64,000 bases of DNA from Globodera rostochiensis (taxonomy: Eukaryota > Nematoda > Chromadorea > Rhabditida > Heteroderidae), in assembly GCA_018350325.1 (NCBI GenBank), contig JAEVLN010000008.1, forward strand, positions 930,001 through 994,000, in the 5' to 3' direction. Position numbers and translations under genes: made by a program. Each line of letters starts with the position of its first letter. Position 1 is the stretch's first letter. This document shows positions 1-9,404 of this stretch, one piece after another. The notes beneath the pieces are model-generated. The model saw nothing but the letters and a program-made list of their open reading frames with translations, ran no database searches and was not told the DNA's origin.

Positions 1-213
1 CGTTATTATGAAATTAAGGACAAAAACACTAACAGAGATGTGGACATTGCCAAAATGTTGAAAATTGATGCAAGCACTTTGGTTAGATGGAAAGGCCAAT
101 TTAAACGACAACAATTTCAACCAAATTTTGTCGATGGACATTTTGTAGAAGAGAATGCCTCCGGCTCAAATGTTCATAAAATTGGGAACCGAATTTGGGA
201 AGCATTTGAATGA
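1..213 (+). CDS. Secreted triple-HTH family, 3' exon only (cut by window edge)
   Basis: Reading frame 1 is open from the first base to TGA at 211-213 and encodes 70 residues. It matches exon 2 of the family: a third helix-turn-helix-like module (RYYEIKDKN, then DIAKMLKI, then LVRWKGQF) followed by the conserved tail with VDGHFVEENA. The rest of the gene lies left of the window. The tail differs from other copies (SGSNVHKIGNR). Whether the whole gene is intact cannot be judged. Confidence 0.7.
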   Translation, partial: RYYEIKDKNTNRDVDIAKMLKIDASTLVRWKGQFKRQQFQPNFVDGHFVEENASGSNVHKIGNRIWEAFE

Positions 214-827
214 ATGTCTTCTGTATTTTCGCTTCAATTTTCTTAACAAAAATTGCCGATTTTTGTAAAAATATCCCCGACCTTCCCCCCCCCCCCCCAT
301 AACTTGATCAGAATTCTTGCCAAAACAAAAATCAGAACCAAAATTCTGGTGACCCTTTTAAAAACCAGAAAAAGAAAACAGAATTCTGGTGCCCAAAATG
401 ACTAGAAATTCTGATGTTAAAAAATCAGAACAGAACAGAGCACATCCCTGCTCACGGCAATTTTATTTTACGGCATGTTGTTGTTTTTTAAATGTAATCC
501 TTCACTTTTAGAAATTCACATTAAAAAAGTTTATTGACAATCTCGAAAAATCTAATCGAGATTTTTCAAAATTCTCGATCATCGATCCTCAAGGCCGGGC
601 TCTAATCCTGATCCTGATCCGGGATTTTTCAAAATTCGATATCTAATTTAAAATAGGTAGTTATGAAATTTTTATGTGAAAATTAACTTGACAAAAAATT
701 GACATTAACTTTTAAATTTTTTTAAATGGAGAAAACATCTCAAAAATTCTTAATAATCATCATTTTATAAAATAACGATCGATTGTGAATAGCCAAAATG
801 AAAATATTTTAATAATTTATTCCCTTT
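214..827. other. Intergenic AT-rich DNA with a hAT-like element end
   Basis: No coding region is seen. A C-homopolymer lies near 286-297. Bases 340-450 repeat the words ATTCTGGT and CAGAA and end in GAGCACATCCCTG at 450, which looks like the right end of a hAT-type MITE. I found no matching left end, so it is probably truncated. Bases 735-800 resemble, in reverse complement, the conserved upstream block of the HTH family. Confidence 0.35.
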
Positions 828-1110
828 GAATTGGGTTCAATTCCGAATATTTCATCAAATGTTTTAAGCTCCAATTTTACTTTTACGGATCATTCATTGG
901 GTTAGGAACGGCGACGCGGGCTGCAATTTGCCAAGAAAAATGGGTGGGATAATTTGCCAATCAATTTGATTGACCATTTTTAATAAAAATATTTATAAAC
1001 TTTCCGACGAACTCAATTACTCGGACGATGAAAAGCTTAAAATTGGATTTGGGTTCAATTTGTCCAGAGTGATCAGATTCTGTACGAGGAGGATTCTGAG
1101 ACTGAGCTAA
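828..1110 (-). pseudogene. HTH-family exon 1 remnants
   Basis: Two short minus-strand blocks match exon 1 of the family. Bases 828-895 correspond to the region around KVKLELKTFDEIFG. Bases 1040-1110 correspond to the repeat region (ESDHSGQIEPN). The order is scrambled and nothing is open, so this is a dead, rearranged copy. Bases 1013-1042 also match sequence just upstream of the orphan exon at 44,209. Confidence 0.55.
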
Positions 1111-1537
1111 TTATAAACCCAGACACCCCACTATGGAATTGAGCATTTATCGACAACCCAACACATTTGGGATAAAACACTCACAGAAAATACAGAATTC
1201 TAGCGTTTGAAAAGACTTCCGACCCAAGAAAATCTGGGTGTTATGGAAAGTACCAATAGCGCGTGAAGCTGTTGTGCCAATATTTTTAGAGAACAACCAT
1301 AATCAATTATAAGTATTAAAAAAAATTTTGTTCATTTTAAATTGAAATTCAACATGTCCAAAAAAATACTGAATACCGGTCGGTATACCGACAAAGATGT
1401 CAAACATACTTTTGAGTGTAAGGTCAGGTGTTATTACTATTGTAAGAATGAGAGAGAATTCCGCTGGTTGGACGAGACGGTTAAAACGCCTATGGCGGGA
1501 GCAAAAGATCATCCATAAAGAAGAAGGCAAATGGGAT

Positions 1538-1610
1538 TCCCCAGTAGCTCAGTTGGAAGAGCTGCCCACTGTTTGGGTGGAGGACGTGGGTTCGAGTCCC
1601 ACCCGGGGTT
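1538..1610 (+). tRNA. tRNA-like sequence / SINE head, copy 1 (probably not functional)
   Basis: It contains a good A box (TAGCTCAGTTGG), a good B box (GGTTCGAGTCC), a four-pair D stem and a perfect five-pair T stem (GTGGG/CCCAC), followed by ACCA. The anticodon arm does not fold into the normal five-pair stem with a seven-base loop and U33, and the acceptor stem has two mismatches. It sits in a repeated block. I read it as a tRNA-derived pseudogene or SINE head rather than a working tRNA. Confidence 0.5.
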
Positions 1611-2107
1611 ACCAATTTGCCTATTCTTTACTCTATACTGCTGCAATGTGCTAAGGAAAAAAGACTAAAAATTGAATGTTTGAATTGCCACAGATCCTTT
1701 TATATTCAAAGGGCCACAAATTTTATAGAAAGTCCATATTGTTTTTGCGCACTTAAAAACGAAAAATACCCCCATAAAATCGACTTTTCAAAAATTTTCA
1801 AAATGCACCCCTAAAAATTGACTTTTTCGCACAAAAAATTCTACCACAAAAAATGAAATTTTTAAAATTCTGCTTATTTTCAAAAAAATTTCTGAAATAC
1901 CGTTAATTTGCATATAAACATTTTTAATGCTCTTATTACTTCTATTAGGAAAATCTTGCCCATTTTTTGCTAAATTTGAAAAAAATTTCTCCATATTTTG
2001 CATACCCATATTTGGTCCATATTTTACTATTTTTCATCCATATTTTATGGCCATATTTCGAGATTTTTTGTCCATATATTTTGTGGACTAATAATCAACA
2101 ATGCTAC

Positions 2108-2230
2108 CAGGGATGGGAGCCGACGAGCTCAATTTCGGAAATCGGAATCCGAGACAAAAAAATTTCGGAAATCGGAATTCTGACCTCAAAAAAGTCGGAA
2201 AGTCGGAAATCGGAATTCCGACCATCCCTG
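2108..2230. mobile_element. hAT-type MITE, 123 bp, with 8-bp target duplication
   Basis: The left end is CAGGGATGGGAGCC and the right end is GACCATCCCTG, giving a 9-bp terminal inverted repeat CAGGGATGG. It is flanked on both sides by AATGCTAC (2100-2107 and 2231-2238), an exact 8-bp target-site duplication as expected for the hAT superfamily. The inside is made of repeated CGGAAATCGGAAT words. It carries no transposase, so it is non-autonomous. Confidence 0.85.
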
Positions 2231-2238
2231 AATGCTAC

Positions 2239-2481
2239 CATTACCATCAGGAACATAAAATTTGCAACCTTTGGATGAGGTGTGGGAAGTGTATCAAAAT
2301 CTACAAATTTAACCCGAAGAAACAACATGAATGTGGTGGTATTTGCCATGATCCGAAGCTAGGGTGCTACATTAAGGCAATAAAAATTTCCAAAACGAAA
2401 GAAAAGTACAGAATTGTAATAAGGGATGGAAAATATGGATTATCTCTAGAAGCTCCAACAGTAGTTAGCTCTGTAGTTTGA
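2239..2481 (+). pseudogene. Zinc-ribbon-like ORF fragment, possibly from a Maverick/Polinton polymerase
   Basis: The reading frame (open from the MITE onwards) encodes a segment with the pattern MRCGKC...QHEC...C...CYIK followed by KEKYRIV. From memory this C-x2-C...HxC...C...C spacing before a KYRI-type stretch resembles the region just before the exonuclease domain of protein-primed DNA polymerases of Maverick/Polinton elements. No polymerase motifs follow, and after about 2428 the copies diverge. The assignment is tentative. Confidence 0.35.
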
Positions 2482-3384
2482 GAAAAAAATGGCGCCAAAT
2501 TCAAATTTAAATTTTCGTGTCGATACTCGAGTTTGAATTTGGCGTCTTTTTATCGTGGGTGTGGGGGTGGTTTGCTTGCGCGATTTAAAAAAATGCCAAA
2601 ATGTAAATCAAATTTTCGTGTTGATTATAATTTGGGGGTGGTGGGTGTGAGGGTGATTTGTGATCTATTATGAAATTTGTTGACAAAAACAACTGTTGCA
2701 GTTGTTTTTTGTGGGGAGGGTCATTTCATTTTTGTCATGCAATAATAAAGAATTTGTGTGTTTTTGACCTAATAATAAATTATTATTTAGAATATTTTTC
2801 AACTATTTAAAATTTTTTAAAAAAATGGGTAATAATTTGGAGAGAGTGGAGGAGGTGGAGGAGGAGCCGAACGGTGGGTGTGCTTTTTCTGTTGTAAAAA
2901 TGTTGTTTTTTGTGCAGATCAGTAGCAGCAGCAGGCGCCGGCGCTGCTGCTGACCATCGCCCGTTTCTTGTGGCGTGAGCGTGTGGCACTGCTGCTGCTG
3001 CTGATTCTGTTGGTGCTGCTGGCGCAATACGGCTACTGGCACTCTGTGGTCTGATGATCATTAAATGATCTAATTATTTTCATTTTATAAATGATTTTTT
3101 AATAATTTTTCATTTTATAAATGATTTTCTAATAATTTTTCATTTTATAAATGATATTTTCATTTTGTAAATGTTTTTCATTTTATAAATGTTTTTTTAT
3201 TTTGAATTGTATTTTACATAAATTTTGTTTTTATATAAAAAAGGGGTGGGTGGGGAGAGTGTGTTTTAATGCCAAAAATAAATCAAATAGCGAAATATAC
3301 GGTAATCAATCAGAGTCCTAGGGATTTTAAATGAAAAAAATTTCTCTGTCAGACCGGGTTTGCTATTATTAAAAAAAGTCAAAG
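2482..3384. other. Intergenic region with a hairpin and a CTG-rich hydrophobic ORF
   Basis: Bases 2491-2548 form an imperfect hairpin (GGCGCCAAATTCAAA against TTTGAATTTGGCGTC). Bases 2942-3053 on the plus strand encode a Leu-rich membrane-like stretch (ERVALLLLLILLVLLAQYGY) ending in TGA. It is built on CTG codons and I could not join it to the nearby ATG at 2825 in a consistent frame. Bases 3070-3220 are tandem copies of TTTTCATTTTATAAATG. No gene is called. Confidence 0.3.
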
Positions 3385-3487
3385 ATGGATTTTGGGCCCT
3401 CAACAGTTAGTCAGACCTTTCACATTTTTCCATTCCCGTTTTCGGACCCTTCCCAAACGGATTTGGATGATCCGTTGCACCCCAGCC

Positions 3488-3787
3488 CGGGGACGGCTTC
3501 ATCCGCCGTCTCCTCCAGCAATATTTCCCAAGCAGCAGATTCAAGGGGTAAACGAAAACAGGCAATCATCCGTAAATTTGATAAAAATACTAAGAAAATT
3601 GTCGCATTTGCGACGAGAATTAGGAAAACCGGGCGGTTAGGCCAAATTCTCGTCGCAAATGCGACAATTTTCTTAGTATTTTTATCAAATTGACGGATGA
3701 GAGCCAGCTTTCGTTGATCCCTAGCGTCTGTTGACTGGGAAATGTTGCTGGACGAAGAGGATGATGTTGATGAAGCCGTCCCCGGGC
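3488..3787. repeat. Fold-back inverted repeat of an exon
   Basis: Bases 3488-3626 and 3649-3787 are inverted copies of each other. The inner 46-50 bp (around GATAAAAATACTAAG and TTGCGACGAGAATT) are essentially identical, with a spacer of about 23 bp; the outer parts are more diverged. Both arms encode the same peptide in opposite directions (PGTASS...FDKNTKKIVAFATRI). The right arm belongs to exon 6 of the minus-strand gene at 3636-4870. Confidence 0.8.
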
Positions 3788-4870
3788 GTTCGTCTTCGGC
3801 ATTTCTGTCCGCCGCGTCAATTGAGCGCCAGACTTGTCGCATATGTGCGCGATGGGCGATGCGGTTTCGCACAAAGGGCGTTGGCGTGCGCGATGAAGCA
3901 GACGAGACTGGACTGTAGTTCTAAAATAAAAAAAATGATTTTTATTTAAAAAATTAAACGCTGATTACCGTAACGTCCCGAAGAGCAACGGCGTTAGTAG
4001 GCGGGTGAAATGCGGACTGCGGGGACTTAATTAACTTTTAATTAATTTAATATTTAATTAAATTTTTACGTTTAAAAAATATGGAGTCATTTGCTGCTGC
4101 AGCTCGCCGCCGATTGTAAACAGGTTTTGCATCATCGCGAACGGAGTTTGGGCATACGGGAACAGCAGCTGCGGCGAAAACGTTATGTTGAAAGAAGTTG
4201 AAGCAGTAGCAGCAGCAGCAGGTGGGGACAAGAATTCCCGCTCAATTCCGTTGCCGCAAGCGTCGATTACGACCTCGTCGGCAATGTCAACAGCAGCAGC
4301 ATCGTCATCAGATTTGTTTCCGGCGGCAACAGCAGCAGCAGCCTCAGCCGCCTGGGGGAACAGCTGTTCCTGGAACAAAAAACACGCTTATTTTTACAGA
4401 TAAAATTGAAAAACACATTTAAATCTTACGAGCGGAACCCGTTGGCCGTGTTCAAAGCCGAACAGCCCAAAATCCTCGTCACCGTCGCCGGTTTTTGCCA
4501 ATAAGCTAAAAATAATTGGGGTGGCAATTTTTTAACAAAACGCAAACATTTTTCGGGCTTGCTGCAAATCGTCAGGGGCCAGTAGGTACACTGCTTTAAG
4601 CAGCCGCCCGAGGGAGAAGCCTGCCTAAAATTGGGTGTTCTATCAAAAAATTTCCCCCCATAAAAATACATGGCTAAATACTCCTTCATCCTTCAACGAG
4701 GGAGCAGCCCCATCACCGGCATATCCAATTATGTACCACATCCGGGATGTGTTACATAATTCGCACGGGCCTTCGTCGTAAAACCGCACCGAGGCGATTT
4801 CATACTCCTTTGCCCCATCGTCATCGGCAGCAAAATCCAAATCGGTTTGATCTGGATGGCGATGGATGCA
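3636..4870 (-). pseudogene. Truncated multi-exon host-like gene, function unknown
   Basis: I can build a phase-consistent model on the minus strand: exons 4682-4870, 4548-4624, 4430-4505, 4070-4369, 3969-4016 and about 3636-3920, with introns of 57, 42, 60, 53 and 48 bp, all GT...AG. The joined frame stays open for roughly 325 residues. It begins with a segment containing EIASVRFYDEGPCELC and YIIGYAGDG, then LLKAVYLLAPDDLQQARKI, then an Ala/Asp-rich region, then a Ser-rich tail with a basic segment. I recognise no domain. The 5' end stops at a dispersed-repeat fragment (4898-4975), and the 3' end runs into the inverted repeat, so the locus is truncated at both ends. The exon structure shows it was once a real gene. 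Confidence 0.6.
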
Positions 4871-4897
4871 CTGAAAATAGCGATTTGTTGGAGATTT

Positions 4898-4975
4898 GCA
4901 AAGTCGGAAATCGGAATTCCGACCATCCCTGAATGCTACCATTACCATCAGGAACATAAAATTTGCAACCTTTGG
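4898..4975 (+). repeat. Fragment of the 1-kb dispersed repeat
   Basis: This stretch matches the right end of the MITE plus the following bases of the repeats at 2200-2275 and 6797-6870 (CCGACCATCCCTG, then AATGCTACCATTACC). It ends abruptly at 4975. It lies where the 5' part of the adjoining minus-strand gene should be, which suggests an insertion or recombination broke that gene. Confidence 0.75.
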
Positions 4976-5174
4976 AAATTTTAAAAACTGCTATTTTAAG
5001 CTTCTGATCCGGCGGTGCCGACAGGCGCGCCCCGGGAAACGTTTTTCAAGAATTTTTAACGCCATTTGTGAAGATAAATTGTCAGAATTTTCGTGAGAGG
5101 GATTTGGCTTTTGACGCCTAACATTTTGGAATTGTCTCGCATTTTATTTTCATCAAAGAGTAAATCTGATTAAA

Positions 5175-6018
5175 ATGGCTGCAAATCGTTTTGTATTGGT
5201 GCCAGAAGATATTTATCGCGGTCTGACATCCGTCAGAGATACCGGGGACCCTAACCTTGACTTTACACGTCGCGCACTTGAAAATGTGAAGCGCGAAAAT
5301 GCGGATCCGACAACAAAAAATGTTCATTACAACCAGGAGCTTCGCCGATATTTACACCTAAAAAAAGAGCATGATGAGAGGCCGGTTAGAGTGACAATTG
5401 ACAACAACAACCGCCGTGGGATTATTGCAGCAGGCGAACAACAGCCGACTGCGGCACCCACGCCACTCTTGGAGAAAAACCCCAAACAAAAAAAGAAGCG
5501 AAAAAGAAGTTTGTCAGTTGCATCATCGCGAGGTGATGCCGGTGCAGAGCAAGAGGAGGAGGAAGAAGGAAATAAGACGGCAGACAGCTCGTTTAGAAGT
5601 GCACGCAGCAGTAGCACTACCGGTACCCTGAGGGCCGAAATGGAAACGCCCTACAACTCCTGAACAACCGCAACAACAACAACAGGCTGAGCAGAGGCAG
5701 TGGATCAGCGATCTGACAACACTACTGTCATCAAACCCGGACAAATATGAAGTTAAGCAAGCTGGAGCGATTAATGAGCAAGGAAAACGGATAGTGAACA
5801 GCAATTTGAATAAATCTCTGGAGTGCTTGTTCGAAATGAAGAGAAACCCTAAAACACATAACGCCGGAAAGCGACCGCCCGGAACAGCCTTTATTGAACA
5901 AATTTTTGATCGCGAGCCTCTACTACGTACATATTTACCATCTTCTGAAGGCGCTAGCAGTAGCAGTACAAAACAGACCGTGGAAACTACAAAATTTATC
6001 CCTAAACTATGGAAATAA
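5175..6018 (+). pseudogene. Frameshifted ORF with YNQELRRYL motif, probable mobile-element protein
   Basis: Frame one runs from ATG 5175 to 5663 (162 aa). The N-terminus has FVLVPEDIYRGLTS and DPNLDFTRRALENVKRE, then VHYNQELRRYLHLKKE, then a basic cluster (KQKKKRKR) and an acidic stretch. The homologous-looking C-terminal half continues in another frame from about 5632 to TAA at 6018, through SNPDKYEV, SNLNKSLE and PPGTAFIEQI. A single frameshift near 5630 therefore splits one protein of about 280 aa. I recall proteins with VPxDIYxGL and YNQELRRYL motifs as multi-copy in invertebrates and linked to Maverick-like elements, but this is memory, not a search. The flanking 1-kb repeats support a mobile origin. 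Confidence 0.55.
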
Positions 6019-6138
6019 TCGATCAGCGAATCAATTTGTCCAGAGAGAATGAGAGAGAATTCCGCTGGTTGGACGAGACGGTTAAAACGCCTATGGCGGG
6101 AGCAAAAGATCATCCATAAAGAAGAAGGCAAATGGGAT

Positions 6139-6211
6139 TCCCCAGTAGCTCAGTTGGAAGAGCTGCCCACTGTTTGGGTGGAGGACGTGGGTTCGAGTCC
6201 CACCCGGGGTT
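6139..6211 (+). tRNA. tRNA-like sequence / SINE head, copy 2 (probably not functional)
   Basis: It has the same sequence as copy 1 at 1538-1610, with intact A and B boxes and T stem but a defective anticodon arm. It could still be transcribed by RNA polymerase III from the internal promoter. Confidence 0.5.
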
Positions 6212-6702
6212 ACCAATTTGCCTATTCTTTACTCTATACTGCTACAATGTGCTAAGGAAAAAAGACTAAAAATTGAATGTTTGAATTGCCACAGATCCTT
6301 TTATATTCAAAGGGCCACAAATTTTATAGAAAGTCCATATTGTTTTTGCGCACTTAAAAACGAAAAATACCCCCATAAAATCGACTTTTCAAAAATTTTC
6401 AAAATGCACCCCTAAAAATTGACTTTTTCGCACAAAAAATTCTACCACAAAAAATGAAATTTTTAAAATTCTGCTTATTTTCAAATTGAAATGCCGTTAA
6501 TTTGCATATAAACATTTTTATTGCTCTTATTACTTCTATTAGGAAAATCTTGCCCATTTTTTGCTAAATTTGAAAAAAATTTCTCCATATTTTGCATACC
6601 CATATTTGGTCCATATTTTACAATTTTTCATCCATATTTTATGGCCATATTTCGAGATTTTTTGTCCATATATTTTGTGGACCTAATAATCAACAATGCT
6701 AC

Positions 6703-6825
6703 CAGGGATGGGAGCCGACGAGTTCAATTTCGGAAATCGGAATCCGAGACAAAAAAATTTCGGAAATCGGAATTCTGACCTCAAAAAAGTCGGAAAGTCG
6801 GAAATCGGAATTCCGACCATCCCTG
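6703..6825. mobile_element. hAT-type MITE, second copy
   Basis: It has the same 123-bp element, the same CAGGGATGG termini and the same AATGCTAC target duplication (6695-6702 and 6826-6833) as 2108-2230. Identical insertion sites show that the MITE entered before the surrounding 1-kb block was duplicated. Confidence 0.85.
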
Positions 6826-6833
6826 AATGCTAC

Positions 6834-7049
6834 CATTACCATCAGGAACATCAAATTTGCAACCTTTGGATGAGGTGTGGGAAGTGTATCAAAATCTACG
6901 AATTTAACCCGAAGAAACAACATGAATGTGGTGGTATTTGCCATGATCCGAAGCTAGGGTGCTACATTAAGGCAATAAAAATTTCAAAAACGAAAGAAAA
7001 GTACAGAATTGTAATAAGGGATTCACTAGGTATATATCAGCAAGGGTAA
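6834..7049 (+). pseudogene. Zinc-ribbon-like ORF fragment, second copy
   Basis: It encodes the same cysteine-pattern segment as 2239-2481 (MRCGKC, QHEC, CYIK, KEKYRIVIRD) and then stops at TAA 7047-7049 after unrelated sequence. It is a fragment; a polymerase origin is only suggested by the spacing of Cys and His residues. Confidence 0.35.
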
Positions 7050-7062
7050 CGCGCACAGCAGG

Positions 7063-7150
7063 GATGGGAATCGCTATCGCAATCGCGCGATATATATCGC
7101 ATTTATCGCTTTTTTAGGCATATCGCCTATCGCATATCGCTAAAGCAGAA
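7063..7150. repeat. MITE-like left end with TATCGC repeats
   Basis: It starts with CAGGGATGGGAATCGC and continues with many TATCGC/GCGATA words that can fold back on themselves. I found no right end with CCATCCCTG before 8 kb, so it is probably a truncated relative of the hAT-type MITEs. Confidence 0.4.
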
Positions 7151-7323
7151 AGGCATGAGCCAACAAGAGATTTTTTTAAATTGGTTTTTGACAGCGTTTG
7201 ATAAGAAGTACAAGACTTAAATATTTGCACATTATTCGGGGAGATTTGAAGGTTATTTTATTTATAATTATTTGTGCCGAATGGAAAAACCACCAAACCC
7301 ACTATTTAGCGGGTTAAAGCTTA

Positions 7324-7572
7324 GACGTAGTTGGCCCCAAGAGGAAGTTGGCCCCAAGAGGAAGTTGGCCACAAGAGGTAGTTGGCCCCAAGGGTAGTTG
7401 GGGCCCCATGAGGTAGTTGGCCCCAAGAAAGTTGGTCCCAAGACGTAGTTGGCCCCAAGACGTAGTTGGCCCCAAGACGTAGTTGGCCCCAAGACGTAGT
7501 TGGCCCCAAGACGTAGTTGGCCCCAAGAGGAAGTTGGCCCCAAGACGTAGTTGGCCCCAAGACGAGTTGTCT
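7324..7572. repeat. 17-bp minisatellite
   Basis: About 15 tandem copies of a 17-bp unit (TTGGCCCCAAGACGTAG, with GAGGAAG variants). Because 17 is not a multiple of 3, every minus-strand frame reads through it with a 17-residue repeat (LGPTTSWGQL...). Those ORFs are artefacts. Each unit contains the near-palindrome TTGGCCCCAA. Confidence 0.9.
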
Positions 7573-7599
7573 ATTGATTTGGTCCCGGTTCAAAAGCTA

Positions 7600-7999
7600 T
7601 AGGAAATATTGTTAAAGAATATGATTTTTATGTATGCATACACTGGTGGATTTTTTTCAAATCCTAGTTTCACGATATAAACAGGGCTTCCATACGTCCT
7701 TGGATGCCAAGGACAGTCCTTGGAAATGGGCCCTCGATCTTGGAAAATTGAAAATGTCCTTATTTCCAAGAATGTCCTTGGAAAATAAAGATATGGCTGT
7801 AAGTTTAAATTAGGGGGAGGTGGGGGGGGGGACGATTTTTAGTATTTTCGAAATGGTTAACTTTCATAAAAATTCTGATATGGTCGCTACTTAAAGCGAG
7901 CGCAAATTGTCACTATCTCAATTACGCGGAAATGTGGCTTTTCCTCCAAAGCAAATTTAAAATTATTTTAAAAAAACAAATTTTTATTTTAGCATTCAT
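7600..7999. other. Intergenic AT-rich DNA
   Basis: No gene is seen. Bases 7684-7800 repeat CCAAGGACAGTCCTTGG-type words in palindromic form (TCCTTGG/CCAAGGA), like a decayed MITE end beginning CAGGGCTTCC. A G-run lies at 7818-7831. Confidence 0.3.
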
Positions 8000-8126
8000 A
8001 ATCGATTGCCATTTTTATAAAATGATGATTATCATTAAGAAAAAATATTTATGAAATGTCAAAAATATTGATTTCGAGTGATTTATGTGCATTCCCATTT
8101 CAATTGTGGGATGTCATTTATTACTT
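8000..8126 (+). promoter_or_regulatory. Conserved HTH-family upstream block
   Basis: The block runs from the ATCGATTGCCATTTTTATAA segment through AAATATTGATT to CAATTGTGGGATGTCATTTA. The same order of words precedes at least ten family members at a similar distance (about 200 bp from ATG). It is probably the shared promoter, as inferred from conservation alone. Confidence 0.5.
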
Positions 8127-8321
8127 ACAAGCATTTTTTTTTATTAAAGCTAAATAATATTTATTAATTTGTAAAGATTTGACAAATATTATTTAAAATT
8201 TAAGAGAATTTTTGAGAGAAATTCTTACACAAATTTCCATATCAGATTTTATGGTTGAATTATAAAATTCATTAAAATTTCATATACCTAAATTCATAGG
8301 TTGTTTTAAGCCCAAATAAAA

Positions 8322-9242
8322 ATGGAAGAATTTTGGATTTTAATTTTGGTGGCATTTTTTGCAACAAATGCACTGGACAAAGCCGAAGCCGTAAAAGTAA
8401 AACAGGAGCTCAAAACATTTGATGAAATATTCGGAGAAGGCTGGTGGGACAAAGGTGAAACCGAAGATTTGAAAACACCGGCGCCAACAAACTTTGGACA
8501 AAATGTCCATCGCCAAATCGACCGGCAGAACACCCAAATTGGACAAATTGAACCCAATCCTCCTCTCACAGAGTCTGATCACTCTGATAATGACGAAAAT
8601 GAGCAAAAACGTAAAATTATCGCCAAATTCCACGCAATGAAAAAAGAATTTAAGCAACAAGGAAAATCAAATAAAGAAAGGGTTCAAATTGAGGATAAAA
8701 TTGCTAAACATTTGAAAGTAAATCGCTCAAAAATATATAAATGGAAAAAAGAATTTGGCCTAAGTCGAAAATTTTTCTATGAAAAAGAAGAACGTAAACA
8801 TTTAGTAGAGAAATTTGATCAGATAAAAGCCGAGTTAACGCGAGACGGATTCAAAAACTCTTATCATCAAGAAATTGATAAAACTGTCGCAAAAGAGTTG
8901 GGCCTCAGTTTGGCAACAATTTACAAGTGGAAAAGAGAACTTGGCCAAACCGGTGAGTTTTTCAAGAGCCCAATTTTAATAATTTATTCATATTAAAAAT
9001 TCTTTACAGAACCAAACCAAAAATTCTCCCATAGCGAACAAAAGGAAATGATGAAGCGTTATTATGAAATTAAAGGCAAAAATCCTAAAATTAGTGATGA
9101 GAACATTGCCAAAATGTTTAAAATTGGTGGAAAAACTTTGGTTAGATGGAAAAAGCAATTTTCTGTCGATGGACATTTTGTGGAGGAGAATGTCGCTGCA
9201 AATGTTCAAGAAATTGGGAACTCGAATTTGAAAAGTTTTTGA
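8322..9242 (+). CDS. Secreted triple-HTH protein, intact (two exons)
   Basis: Exons 8322-8952 and 9010-9242, with a 57-bp intron (GTGAGT...TTTACAG) that splits a codon after GQT. The product is 287 aa. Residues 1-22 form a signal-peptide-like segment (MEEFWILILVAFFATNALDK). Then come KTFDEIFGEGWWDK, a short GQIEPN unit and an acidic linker. Three HTH-like modules lie at about 96-146 (IAKHLKVNRSKIYKWKKEFG), 160-208 (VAKELGLSLATIYKWKRELG) and 222-261 (IAKMFKIGGKTLVRWKKQF). The tail ends NSNLKSF. The modules resemble small transposase or psq-type DNA-binding folds, but no nuclease or other enzyme domain is present. Secretion and DNA binding are both inferred. Confidence 0.8.
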
Positions 9243-9404
9243 ATAAAAGGTGAATGATTTGGAAACAACGATTTGGCATGATTTAAACTATTTTTTGACA
9301 TATAAAATTTCAATCCCAACCCTAGTCCCGCCCGACCAACTCCAGTTTTAATGGATCGTCAAATTAACCAATTACAGGGTTAGTTTCTTCACTCTCCCAT
9401 GGCT

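Larger units (their letters stand above)
1440..2430 (+). repeat. About 1-kb dispersed repeat, copy 1 (tRNA-like head, MITE, zinc-ribbon ORF)
   Basis: This block is repeated almost base for base at about 6047-7020, a direct repeat some 4.6 kb away, and its head recurs at 40,786. In order it holds a conserved leader beginning near GAGAGAATTCCGCTGG, a tRNA-like segment, an AT-rich stretch, a 123-bp MITE and an ORF with a cysteine pattern. Its two full copies flank a truncated host-like gene and a frameshifted ORF. The pair could be ends of a composite element or a segmental duplication. Confidence 0.75.
6047..7020 (+). repeat. About 1-kb dispersed repeat, copy 2
   Basis: This is a direct copy of 1440-2430 with only a few substitutions and short indels, including the tRNA-like head, the AT-rich middle, the MITE and the zinc-ribbon ORF. 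Identity stops near AAGGGAT at about 7020. Copies 1 and 2 enclose 3.6 kb. Confidence 0.8.

Noticed and set aside
2825..3053. Two-exon membrane protein from ATG 2825 to TGA 3053
   Set aside because: I could not find donor and acceptor combinations that keep the transmembrane frame open, so only the hydrophobic segment is noted.
7268..7593. Overlapping minus-strand ORFs with LGPTTSWGQL repeats
   Set aside because: The 17-bp minisatellite reads through in all three frames, as expected for a unit length not divisible by 3.
8322..9242. Transposase interpretation of the HTH family
   Set aside because: There are HTH-like modules but no DDE/DDD catalytic domain, no terminal inverted repeats around the genes and a conserved signal-like leader. 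An ancient origin from a transposase DNA-binding part remains possible.
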